The notes beneath the pieces were generated by a model. It was not told the DNA's origin. It saw only the letters and a program-made list of their open reading frames with translations, and ran no database searches. From contig DASUZD010000074.1 of the NCBI GenBank assembly GCA_036377055.1, positions 1-31,000 of the forward strand: a stretch of 31,000 nt of DNA, written 5' to 3'. A program made the translations under genes and the position numbers. Origin of the DNA: DASUZD01 sp036377055. GTDB taxonomy: Bacteria; Actinomycetota; Thermoleophilia; Gaiellales; Gaiellaceae. Of this stretch, positions 1 to 6,512 are shown piece after piece (the stretch's first letter is position 1; each line of letters opens with the position of its first letter).

Positions 1-143
1 GCCTCGCTCACCTGCTCGCTCGCGCCGACGACCTCGAGCTCGGGGTGGTTGGAGAGCGCGTCGCGAAGGTTGTCGAGGCCTTCGCACGAGCCCGTGAAGT
101 AGACGCGGACCCGCTCGCGGGTGGTGTCAGTGGTCTCGGTCAT
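1..143 (-). CDS. CpaE/TadZ-like pilus assembly protein, N-terminal part only
   Basis: The gene starts with ATG at 143 and runs off the left edge, so only about 47 codons are visible. After a short polar leader the residues VRVYFTGSCEGLDNLRDAL are followed by NHPELEVVGASEQ. This is the first beta strand and helix of a response-regulator-like receiver fold, as found at the N-terminus of CpaE/TadZ proteins, which place the Tad secretion machine in the cell. The start lies one base beyond the cpaB stop codon, so it is the next gene of the same operon. The ATPase domain that would confirm the family is outside the window. A stand-alone receiver protein is the alternative. Confidence 0.6.
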   Translation of the reverse strand, partial: MTETTDTTRERVRVYFTGSCEGLDNLRDALSNHPELEVVGASEQVSE

Positions 144-144
144 C

Positions 145-951
145 TCAGCCTCCGTAGTTCCCGTCGATGAGCGCCCTCTGGGCCGGCCGGAGGCCGTCCG
201 TGAGGATGGTGCGAAGCGTCTCGATGCTGTCCGGGCTGTCGGCGTCCTTGACGGGCGCGCGCAGCTCGAGCCACCAGCCCGTCTGCGCGTTCCCGGAGCC
301 CTGGCCGGCAGCGTTCATGGACGTGAAGTGCAGCTTCTGCGACTGGTTGTCGGTGACGGCCAGCATCACCGTGAACTTGTCGCCGAGCGCGCCGCTGCCG
401 AGCTTCGACGAGGCGCCGCCGCCCGACGGGGCGCGCAGCACCTTGACGTCGCGCAGGACGATGCGCGTCGCGACAAAGGTGTTGCTCGACTGGCCGAGCT
501 TGTACTTGAAGTTCGCGACGAGGTCGACGTGGTCGCCGGCCCGCAGCGTTCCGGCCAGGAGCTGGTTCGCGTCACCCGGGAGGATGTACGCGCGCAGCGT
601 GCCCTTCAGCTGGCTGCGGACGCCGATCTCCTGCTGGGTCGAGAACCGGTTCAGCGTCACCTGCTCGCCGGCGTAGATCGGCTGCGACGAGATGTAGGTC
701 TTGAGGTCGCTCGGCCTCGAGATCGCGCCCGGGGCGACGGCGGACTTCGTCACCTTCTTCGTCGACAGCATCTTCGCCGCCTCCGAGCCGGGGGTGTTGG
801 CGGGGATGTCGTGGGCGGCGACGTAGACCGTCACGTGCTTCTCGCCCTGCTGCACGTGGTGCTTGTAGCTCGAGACGTAGTAGCTCGTCATCAGGGCCGC
901 GAGTGCAGCGAGCACCACGGCGATCAGGATGTTGCGGACTCGGTAGGTCAT
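145..951 (-). CDS. cpaB: Flp pilus assembly protein CpaB (RcpC), SAF domain
   Basis: A 268-residue protein with one N-terminal membrane anchor (about residues 8-28, ILIAVVLAALAALMTSYYV) and a periplasmic body. The segment VTVYVAAHDIPANTP (about residues 40-54) and the later QPIYAGEQVTLNRF are typical of the SAF domain of CpaB/RcpC. The second half (residues 110-250) matches the RcpC part, with a LRAGDHVDLVANF segment. CpaB is a periplasmic component of the Tad pilus, proposed to bridge the secretin and the cell wall. It sits 30 bp after the second TadG gene and one base before the CpaE-like gene, which fits Tad operon order. The ATG start is directly followed by the membrane segment. Confidence 0.9.
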   Translation of the reverse strand: MTYRVRNILIAVVLAALAALMTSYYVSSYKHHVQQGEKHVTVYVAAHDIPANTPGSEAAKMLSTKKVTKSAVAPGAISRPSDLKTYISSQPIYAGEQVTLNRFSTQQEIGVRSQLKGTLRAYILPGDANQLLAGTLRAGDHVDLVANFKYKLGQSSNTFVATRIVLRDVKVLRAPSGGGASSKLGSGALGDKFTVMLAVTDNQSQKLHFTSMNAAGQGSGNAQTGWWLELRAPVKDADSPDSIETLRTILTDGLRPAQRALIDGNYGG

Positions 952-981
952 GGCGGCGTGCTCTTTCTCCTATCGGTTGCG

Positions 982-1908
982 TCAGTCGACGAGTTGAACG
1001 GTGTGTGCTCCGAAGTTCGGGCCGCCCCCGGTGGAGGTCGTGGCGGCGAGGCCGTCCCAGATCACCTCGGTGAACCAGCCGGTGATGGTTCCGGTGTTGC
1101 CGCGGGCGTCGAACGACTCGATGTGGAAGCCGACCCACCCGATCACGTGGTACTCGGCGTTCGAGCCCTGGCCCGTGAGGGTGTCGTAGACGGGGAAGAG
1201 CATCTCCGTTCCGAGGCGGTTGGTCAGGGCGTCCTGGATCTGCTGCGAGTTGAACTTGACGCCTGGGTCGGAGAAGTAGCCCCCGAGCGGGAGGTAGTTC
1301 TGGAAGCCCTTGTTGATCCAGTCGGCGAGCGTCGAAGCGCCGCTCGTCCCCTGGGCGCCGTTCAGGAGGTTGACGAGCGCGAACGCGCCCGGCGCCCCGG
1401 TGTCGCCCACGGGGATGGTGGTCTCGTTCTGCTGGCCGAAGCAGGGGCAGCCGGCGCCGGACAGCATCGGATGGGTGTTCTTGACGGCGATCGGCGCGAC
1501 GTACTTCGCCGAGGCCATTCCCTCGGTCTGCGCCGTCGCCCGCGCGCCCACGTCGACCGAGTCGATCCCGAAGAGCTTCGCGAAGAAGCCGGGCGAGGGC
1601 CGCGTGATGCGGACCGTGATCCGGTCGTTCGGGACGATGTTGCTGGAGATCGAGTAGTCGCTCGTCGCGAGGTCGGGCGTGTTCTTGTTCGCGTAGCTCG
1701 CCGCGAGGCCGGACGCGTTGCCCGGGTTGTCGGGCAATGACTGCGCGCCTGCGAGCGCGGCCGCGTCGGCGGTCGACTGGAGCTGCCGCTTCGCGCGGTA
1801 CCACGAGCCCACGTCGAGCACGAGCGCGGCGAGGCCCACGAGGGAGAGCAGGAAGACGCACATCAGCACCAGCGCCTGGCCGCTCTCGTTGCGTCGCTTC
1901 GCGGTCAT
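982..1908 (-). CDS. TadG-like pilus protein, copy 2
   Basis: A 308-residue protein with an N-terminal pilin-like segment: a short basic leader, ESGQALVLMC, then one hydrophobic helix (about residues 11-33), followed by DVGSWYRAKRQLQSTADAAA. This is the TadE/TadG-type N-terminus (putative Flp pilus-assembly TadE/G-like). The rest is a secreted beta-rich region with a conserved CPC pair in GAGCPCFGQQNETT. It lacks the von Willebrand A domain of long TadG proteins. It is a clear tandem duplicate of the gene just upstream: large blocks such as PSPGFFAKLFGIDSVDVGAR and the C-terminal VQLVD are identical. The ATG at 1908 follows AAAGGGA at good spacing. The likely role is a minor pilin or surface-exposed component. 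Confidence 0.85.
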   Translation of the reverse strand: MTAKRRNESGQALVLMCVFLLSLVGLAALVLDVGSWYRAKRQLQSTADAAALAGAQSLPDNPGNASGLAASYANKNTPDLATSDYSISSNIVPNDRITVRITRPSPGFFAKLFGIDSVDVGARATAQTEGMASAKYVAPIAVKNTHPMLSGAGCPCFGQQNETTIPVGDTGAPGAFALVNLLNGAQGTSGASTLADWINKGFQNYLPLGGYFSDPGVKFNSQQIQDALTNRLGTEMLFPVYDTLTGQGSNAEYHVIGWVGFHIESFDARGNTGTITGWFTEVIWDGLAATTSTGGGPNFGAHTVQLVD

Positions 1909-1927
1909 GGGTTCCCTTTCGGCTGTT

Positions 1928-2851
1928 TCAGTCGACGAGTTGAACGGTTCGTGCGCCGAAGCTCGGACCGCCGCCGCCCGGAGTCGTCGCGGGAAGCCCT
2001 TCCCAGATCACCTGCGTGAACCAGCCGGTGATGGTTCCGCTGTTGCCCTGCGGGTTGATCGACTCGAGGTGGAAGCCGACCCACCCGATTACGTGGTACT
2101 CGGCGTTCGAGCCCTGGTTCGTCAACGTGTCGTAGACGGGGAAGAGGAGCTCGGTGCCGAGGCGCTGGGTGAGCGCGTCCTGGATCTGCTGCGAGTTGAA
2201 CTTGACGCCCGGGTCGGAGAAGTAGCCGCCGATCGGCAGGTAGTCCTGGTAGCCGTTCTGGATCCAGTCGGCGAGGGTCGACGCCCCGCTCGTCCCGTTC
2301 GGTGCGTTCAGGAGGTTCACGAGCGCGAACGCGCCGGGCGCGCCGGTCGCGCCGACGGGGATGGTGGTCTCGTTCTGCTGGCCGAAGCAGGGGCAGCCGG
2401 CGCCGGCGAGCATGGGGTGCGTGTTCTTGACCGCGATCGGGGCGACGTACTTCGCCGACCTCATGCCCTCCGTCTGCGCCGTCGCGCGCGCGCCGACGTC
2501 AACGGAGTCGATCCCGAAGAGCTTCGCGAAGAAGCCGGGGGAGGGGCGCGTGACGTGGACCGAGATGCGGTCGTTCGGCACGATGTTCGTGGAGACCGAG
2601 ACGTCGTTCGTCGCGAGGTCGGGCGTGTTCTTCGCGGCGTAGTTCATGGCCAGCGAGGTGGCATTGCCCGGCGTGTCCGGAAGCGCCTGCGCCCCCGCGA
2701 GCGCTGCCGCGTCGGCGGTCGACTGGAGCTGACGCTTCGCGCGGTACCAGGAGCCGACGTCGAGGACGAGCGCCGCCATCCCGAGCAGGGACGCGAGCAC
2801 GACCACGGTGAGAACCAGCGACTGGCCGCGTTCGGCGCGCCGGCGCGTCAC
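1928..2851 (-). CDS. TadG-like pilus protein, copy 1
   Basis: A 307-residue paralogue of the following gene. It starts at GTG 2851, whose GTGA overlaps the tadE stop codon, so translation is probably coupled. The leader MTRRRAERGQSLVLTVVVLA gives the Gly-Gln junction and hydrophobic helix of TadE/G proteins. The secreted part again has the CPC pair, NTHPMLAGAGCPC, and the GGYFSDPGVKFNSQQIQDAL block. Differences from copy 2 are scattered through the body, so both copies appear to be kept under selection rather than one decaying. Their exact function is not known from sequence; a minor pilin or adhesive component of the Tad pilus is the best inference. Confidence 0.85.
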   Translation of the reverse strand: MTRRRAERGQSLVLTVVVLASLLGMAALVLDVGSWYRAKRQLQSTADAAALAGAQALPDTPGNATSLAMNYAAKNTPDLATNDVSVSTNIVPNDRISVHVTRPSPGFFAKLFGIDSVDVGARATAQTEGMRSAKYVAPIAVKNTHPMLAGAGCPCFGQQNETTIPVGATGAPGAFALVNLLNAPNGTSGASTLADWIQNGYQDYLPIGGYFSDPGVKFNSQQIQDALTQRLGTELLFPVYDTLTNQGSNAEYHVIGWVGFHLESINPQGNSGTITGWFTQVIWEGLPATTPGGGGPSFGARTVQLVD

Positions 2852-3246
2852 TCGACCCGCTCCGTGGTCGAGGCCGCCAGGAAGCCGGACTTGACCACGA
2901 GGCCGAAAAGGCTGATCGAGTACGGATACTTCGCGGTCGCGGTGACGTCATCGGCGTGCTTCCAGCTCGACTGGCAGTCCGGCTGGAGCTTCGACTGGTC
3001 GAGCCCGGACGAGGCCTGGATCGCCGCGACGCAGGCGCCGCGCGGATCGCTCGTGAGCGCGCTCACCGCACCTTTCCGCGCGCCCGCTCGGGTTGCGTCG
3101 GTCAGCGCGATGTAGTTGTTGAAGACGATTCCGAATTGGATGACCGCGAAGAGGATCAGGCACAGCACGGGCAGCGCGATGGCGAACTCGACCATCGTCT
3201 GACCCTTTTCGCTTCGGAATGTGATGCGGCGGCGGCTGGTGTTCAT
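2848..3246 (-). CDS. TadE-like minor pilin
   Basis: A 132-residue protein. I chose ATG 3246 because GAAAGG lies just upstream of it; an open extension to 3309 would run through a strong hairpin. The leader ends in FRSEKG followed by QTMVEFAIALPVLCLILFAVI, the classical TadE signature with a prepilin-peptidase-type Gly, an E at the plus-5 position and one membrane helix. ALTDATRAGARKGAV follows, also typical of the TadE family. The rest is a short periplasmic domain with two cysteines (about 80-100) that could form a disulfide. It is the third gene of the pilus operon and overlaps the TadG-like gene by GTGA. Confidence 0.85.
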   Translation of the reverse strand: MNTSRRRITFRSEKGQTMVEFAIALPVLCLILFAVIQFGIVFNNYIALTDATRAGARKGAVSALTSDPRGACVAAIQASSGLDQSKLQPDCQSSWKHADDVTATAKYPYSISLFGLVVKSGFLAASTTERVE

Positions 3247-3267
3247 TTTGCCTTTCGGCGAGAAGTA

Positions 3268-3297
3268 GACGGTGGGCTCCCGGAGGAGCCCACCGTC
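3268..3297 (-). terminator. Perfect 13 bp hairpin with cUCCGg tetraloop between pilin and tadE
   Basis: The arms 3268-3280 and 3285-3297 are perfectly complementary. On the coding (minus) strand the 4-nt loop is UCCG closed by C-G, a member of the very stable UNCG tetraloop class. It begins 8 bp after the second Flp pilin stop codon and is not followed by a T run. It may act as a partial terminator or as a 3' stabiliser that lets pilin mRNA accumulate above the downstream genes. The structure is seen in the sequence; the function is inferred. Confidence 0.7.
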
Positions 3298-3305
3298 GCG
3301 GGGAT

Positions 3306-3488
3306 TCACGGAAGGAGGCTCACGACGCGATTGATCGTGCCGCTGATGCCACCGGAAAGTGCAGTGAACACGGCGACCGTGGCGACACAGATGACGGCGA
3401 GCGTGACTCCGTACTCGGCCATCGTCTGACCTTCCTCGCGCTTGCAGCCTGCGCGCAAAAGATCGACCACCTGGGCGATGCTCGGCAT
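3306..3488 (-). CDS. Flp family type IVb pilin, copy 2
   Basis: A 60-residue prepilin. The leader ends KREEG and is followed by QTMAEYGVTLAVICVATVAV: a prepilin-peptidase cleavage site after Gly, the plus-5 Glu-Tyr pair of Flp pilins and one hydrophobic helix. The tail TALSGGISGTINRVVSLLP is the usual short Flp C-terminus. A strong Shine-Dalgarno (AAAGGAGGG) lies before ATG 3488. It is a paralogue of the first pilin; the two share EEGQTMAEYGV and VAVFTALSGGIS. After cleavage it would polymerise into the Tad pilus fibre. Confidence 0.93.
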   Translation of the reverse strand: MPSIAQVVDLLRAGCKREEGQTMAEYGVTLAVICVATVAVFTALSGGISGTINRVVSLLP

Positions 3489-3522
3489 TTTCCGATTCCC
3501 TCCTTTCCTTCGAATCGTGGTG

Positions 3523-3702
3523 CTACGGCAGCAGCTTCGTGACCTTGCTGATCGAGGCGCTGATACCGCCCGACAGTGCGGTGAAGACGGCGACCGCGCC
3601 GATCGTGATCACGGCGAGGACGACGCCGTACTCCGCCATCGTCTGACCCTCCTCCTTGCGCCAATGCGTCCGGAGAAGCTCAAACCACTCGGAAAACGTC
3701 AT
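3523..3702 (-). CDS. Flp family type IVb pilin, copy 1
   Basis: A 59-residue prepilin and the first gene of the operon. The start ATG 3702 is fixed by AAGGGAGGTGA upstream; an open extension further upstream has no pilin character. The leader MTFSEWFELLRTHWRKEEG is followed by QTMAEYGVVLAVITIGAVAV, with a processing site after Gly, Glu-Tyr at plus 5-6 and one membrane helix, ending in KVTKLLP. It is the likely major subunit of the Tad pilus, or one of two interchangeable subunits. The second copy follows after 34 bp that carry little more than a ribosome binding site. Confidence 0.93.
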   Translation of the reverse strand: MTFSEWFELLRTHWRKEEGQTMAEYGVVLAVITIGAVAVFTALSGGISASISKVTKLLP

Positions 3703-4059
3703 GTTCGAATTCACCTCCCTTCCTGTTTCGCTCGAGCGCGCCGACCGGCGCACAAACCTGCCTGTCTTCGAGAGCGAGTGTGTGTTGCGAATACCTGCAC
3801 GGCTCACGCCGAGGGAACCTCCGTCTTTGGTTGGCGAGGCCGCAACGCCATTCGCGTCAACTGGGCCGAACATCGGTTCCGTCTTCGGCGTAGGCATATC
3901 CCTCAACAAGGGGAAAGCCCTGGCCGTACCCCCGAACGAGGGAGGGGGGGTGACGGCGGCTCCCCGATACGGGGGGCAGTCCGCTCGCGGCCGCGGATTC
4001 AAGTAACGATCCGCGCCGATGCAGCGGCCTCGGCGCTCGACGAACTGGAGCCAAGGCCA
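3703..4059. promoter_or_regulatory. Divergent leader between pilus operon and M15-type peptidase gene
   Basis: A 357 bp stretch without a convincing gene. It contains a long-range inverted repeat: 3806-3812 pairs with 3885-3891 (7 bp) and 3814-3819 pairs with 3875-3880 (6 bp), forming one interrupted stem. A smaller hairpin (TGGCG...CGCCA) lies between the arms. A second hairpin, CCCC-GATAC-GGGG, lies at about 3962-3974. The pairing works on either strand, so it could be a structured 5' leader of the pilin mRNA, of the peptidase mRNA, or of both. I could not match it to a known riboswitch. Promoters for both directions must lie here, but I see no clear -35/-10 pair. Confidence 0.45.
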
Positions 4060-5586
4060 ATGCATCGCAACTCACACCCCGGGCGGTTCCTCTTCCGCCT
4101 CCTCTTCGTGTCGGTTCTCGGGTACGCCTTCGCGAGCCTGCGCGGCGATCGCACCCGCGCGCTCGCCGGGCGCGAAACCGAGCCGGCGTTCCGGCCGCCG
4201 CTCGAGCCGGCCGATCCCCGGCCGAAGCCGGCCAAGCGCCGCCCGACCTCGCGTCGCGTCGCGCTCGGAACCCTCTTGACCGTGATCTTCTTCGCGGGCG
4301 CGGCGTTCACCGCCGGCGCCGGCAACGAGGTCGCCGCGAAGCTCGACCAGAACGACGCGGCTGCGCCTGCGACCTCCGACCAAGCGCCCGCCACGGCCGA
4401 TCCGTCCACGGCTGACGCAGCGCCCACTGGCGCTCCCGACGCCGCCTCGGCGGCGGCCGCACCCGCCGCGGCTCCGGCAGCCGCGCCCGCGGCCGACCCG
4501 AGCGCGGCGCCGGCCCCGACCGACGCGCCCGCCGCTGCCCCCGAAGCGGCTCCGGCCGCCGATGACGACGCAGTCGCCGGCTCCGGGTCGGGCGCCTCGG
4601 CTCAGGCGAGCTCGGCTCCTGCCGCGAGCGCGGCGACGGCCGCTCCGAAGGCATCGGCGCCCACGGCGCCTCAGGCCGCTCCGCGGAAGAAGGCCCGCGT
4701 CCAGCTGCCGTACGTCCTCCCGAAGCAGAATCCCGCGGCGCGTCCGACCGTTCGGCGGAAGGGAGCGCCGCCGGCGCCTGTCCGCGCGACCGCACGGCAG
4801 GAGGCCGGGGAGAGCCCCGACCTCGCGCCGGTCGTCTGGCTGAACCGCGTGCTTCCCGACCCGACCCCGCCGTCGCGCCGCCTCGACGCGCGGTTCGCGA
4901 AGCGGCTGAGCCTCGTCGCGCGCCGCGCGCACGTCGACTGGGCGCTGATGCTCGGGATCGTGCGCGCGCAGGGCGCCACCGGCTCGGTGCCTGCGACTCG
5001 GCGCGAGCTTCGTGTCCTCGCGTCCCGGCTCGCTTCGCTGAAGGGCGGCGACGACTGGAACGCGGCGCTCGCCGTCACCGGCCTAACTACGACCGCCGAC
5101 CAGGCCGTTGCGCTCGAGCACTACAACCGCGCGGTCGGTCTCCGGGCGCTCGCCGACGGGCTCCAGGCGCACAAGGACCAGCTCGTCTCGCGCGTCCTCA
5201 ACGACGGCCGGATCTCGATCTACCCAGGCGGTCGAAACGACCTCGCCAACGGGCGCGTGAACATCCGCGTCGTCGTCCTGATGGAGTACCTCGCCGACAC
5301 GTTCGGCCAGGAGACGGTCTCGTGCCTGATCTCGGGCCACCGGCTGTACGCGCGGCCCGGCGTCGTCTCGGCGCACATCTACGGCGAGGCGATCGACATC
5401 GCCGACCTCGGCGGCGTCTCGATCTACGGCCACCAGGAGCCGGGCGGGCTGACGGAGAAGGCCGTCCGGTCGATCCTGCTGCTGCCCGCCGAGCTCCAGC
5501 CGAAGCAGGTCATCTCGCTGCTCGGCCTCGGCGGCCCGTCGTTCCCGCTCGCCAACCACTACGACCACATCCACGTCGGTTATTAG
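4060..5586 (+). CDS. Secreted or membrane-anchored peptidase with C-terminal M15-like domain and Ala/Pro-rich linker
   Basis: A 508-residue protein. Start ATG 4060 follows GGAG; an upstream open extension runs through the intergenic region and was dropped. Hydrophobic segments are at about residues 9-25 and 66-84. Residues 95-225 are a low-complexity Ala/Pro/Ser-rich linker, probably spanning the cell wall. The C-terminal third carries SAHIYGEAIDIAD (S437, H439, D446), an exact SxHxxGxAxD motif, and ends YDHIHVGY with a final HxH. These are the zinc-site elements of M15/VanX-type D,D-peptidases. The likely role is cutting peptidoglycan cross-links or stem peptides outside the membrane. The spacing between motifs is not that of a classic VanX, so substrate is uncertain. 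It ends at a strong terminator. Confidence 0.75.
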   Translation: MHRNSHPGRFLFRLLFVSVLGYAFASLRGDRTRALAGRETEPAFRPPLEPADPRPKPAKRRPTSRRVALGTLLTVIFFAGAAFTAGAGNEVAAKLDQNDAAAPATSDQAPATADPSTADAAPTGAPDAASAAAAPAAAPAAAPAADPSAAPAPTDAPAAAPEAAPAADDDAVAGSGSGASAQASSAPAASAATAAPKASAPTAPQAAPRKKARVQLPYVLPKQNPAARPTVRRKGAPPAPVRATARQEAGESPDLAPVVWLNRVLPDPTPPSRRLDARFAKRLSLVARRAHVDWALMLGIVRAQGATGSVPATRRELRVLASRLASLKGGDDWNAALAVTGLTTTADQAVALEHYNRAVGLRALADGLQAHKDQLVSRVLNDGRISIYPGGRNDLANGRVNIRVVVLMEYLADTFGQETVSCLISGHRLYARPGVVSAHIYGEAIDIADLGGVSIYGHQEPGGLTEKAVRSILLLPAELQPKQVISLLGLGGPSFPLANHYDHIHVGY

Positions 5587-5587
5587 A

Positions 5588-5614
5588 AGTGGGGGAACCC
5601 CTGGTTCCCCCACT
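5588..5614 (+). terminator. 12 bp stem, 3-nt loop, after the M15-like gene
   Basis: Arms 5588-5599 and 5603-5614 are fully complementary, starting 2 bp after the stop codon. The following bases are pyrimidine-rich (GCCCCTTCCTT). It probably ends transcription of the peptidase gene. Confidence 0.8.
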
Positions 5615-5635
5615 AGCCCCTTCCTTGCACGCGTG

Positions 5636-5742
5636 TGCGCCGGCTCTTGTGTTAGCGGAGCCGGCGCAGCGCGACGCGATTCCGCGGTTGCCTCTCCTCG
5701 GTGAGCCTCCCGCCGGGCGGAGCCCGGCTCCGGCGGCGGCTC
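5636..5742. repeat. Two further hairpins between the M15-like and DUF192 genes
   Basis: Arms 5636-5646 and 5658-5668 form an 11 bp stem with an 11-nt loop. A second structure pairs 5703-5707 with 5738-5742 and 5710-5716 with 5730-5736. With the terminator just upstream this makes three strong hairpins in about 150 bp of a 281 bp gap. No ORF in the gap looks coding. They may be stacked terminators or parts of a small RNA; I cannot tell which. Confidence 0.45.
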
Positions 5743-5867
5743 GCGTGGCCTCCGACGCTGCTTTCTGAACAGCCCCATACGCGGCCTTCAGGGTCTCAGC
5801 TGTGGCTCGTGCGCGCGGTTCGTGCGAGACCGGGATCAGACTCAGGCTCTTAAGCGGCGTCCCGCCG

Positions 5868-6302
5868 ATGTCGAGCGAGCCGAACACGGCTCCGCTAATC
5901 GACTGCTCTTCGCCGGCCGATAAGTGGCGCGTGAACGTCGCTCGCATCGTCGACGGCGCAGGCCTGACCGTCGTCGAGCGCTGCTCGATCGCGGACAAGC
6001 CCTGGTCGCGGATGCGCGGGTTGCTCGGGCGCAAGTCGCTTCCCCCGGGCGAGGGCATCCTGCTCCGGCCGGCCGCCTCCGTGCACATGTTCTTCATGCG
6101 GTTCGCGATCGACGTCGTCTGGCTCGACCGCGAGCTCCAGGTCGTCGGCGTCACGCCCGAGCTCCCTCCGTGGCGAATGGCCGGCCGTCGCGGCGCCCAC
6201 TCAGCGCTGGAGCTCGCGGCCGGCGAGTGCGAGCGCCGCGACGTGCGAGTCGGCGACCGGCTGCGCATCGAGGAGCCGAGCGAGCGGGCCGTCGCCGCCT
6301 GA
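5868..6302 (+). CDS. DUF192 family protein
   Basis: The core is V-x-V-A-R near the N-terminus, then KPWSRMRGLLGRKSLPPGEG, ILLRPAASVHMFFMRFAIDVVWLD and LQVVGVTPELPPWR, ending in a LELAAGECERRDVRVGDRL segment. This is the layout of the DUF192 (COG1430) fold, a small beta-barrel of unknown biochemical role. I give ATG 5868 (144 residues) as start, but GTG 5931 (123 residues) begins exactly at the conserved core and is equally possible; neither has a clear Shine-Dalgarno. No signal peptide is visible, unlike many family members. It stands alone between hairpin clusters, facing a convergent gene. Confidence 0.8.
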   Translation: MSSEPNTAPLIDCSSPADKWRVNVARIVDGAGLTVVERCSIADKPWSRMRGLLGRKSLPPGEGILLRPAASVHMFFMRFAIDVVWLDRELQVVGVTPELPPWRMAGRRGAHSALELAAGECERRDVRVGDRLRIEEPSERAVAA

Positions 6303-6412
6303 TCGAGATCCTTCGCAAGAAAACCGGAGCCGGGGCGTCTAAAAGGACAGGCCTGCCGAGACCTCCTTCCTTCCCTGGAGCGGTGTGCACGGTGGGTCGC
6401 GCCAGCCGGGCC

Positions 6413-6502
6413 GGGCGGTGGGCCGCAGACCGTCCGGCCGCTGGCATCCCCGTCGGAAGACGGGAACGAGGGCGTCGGGCGGCGGGCCGCAGTCCGTCCG
6501 GC
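6413..6502 (+). repeat. Imperfect 26 bp direct repeat flanking a small hairpin
   Basis: Positions 6413-6438 and 6477-6502 agree at 24 of 26 bases. Between them lies a 6 bp stem with a GGAA loop (6449-6454 and 6459-6464). The block sits between convergent genes and is probably a bidirectional terminator region formed by local duplication. Confidence 0.5.
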
Positions 6503-6512
6503 GCCCACCTTT

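Noticed and set aside
121..1740. Long plus-strand open frame opposite cpaB and the TadG-like gene
   Set aside because: It is an antisense shadow caused by high GC3 of the true minus-strand genes; the protein is Arg/Ala/Val-rich without domain structure.
3247..3309. N-terminal extension of TadE to 3309
   Set aside because: It would run through the stable hairpin and overlap the pilin stop; ATG 3246 has a ribosome binding site and the proper prepilin leader length.
3800..3900. Possible c-di-AMP (ydaO-type) riboswitch upstream of the peptidase gene
   Set aside because: GCCGAGGGAACC and a later GGCGTAGGC recall parts of the ydaO consensus, and the downstream gene type fits, but the conserved GGTGAA and CAGCTAAC segments are missing. 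I report only a structured region.
4430..4680. Ala/Pro-rich repeat region as an independent element
   Set aside because: It is in frame with the peptidase and is a low-complexity linker typical of wall-spanning proteins.
6413..6502. Start of a CRISPR-like or tandem array
   Set aside because: Only two imperfect copies exist, with a hairpin between; there are no further units and no cas genes.
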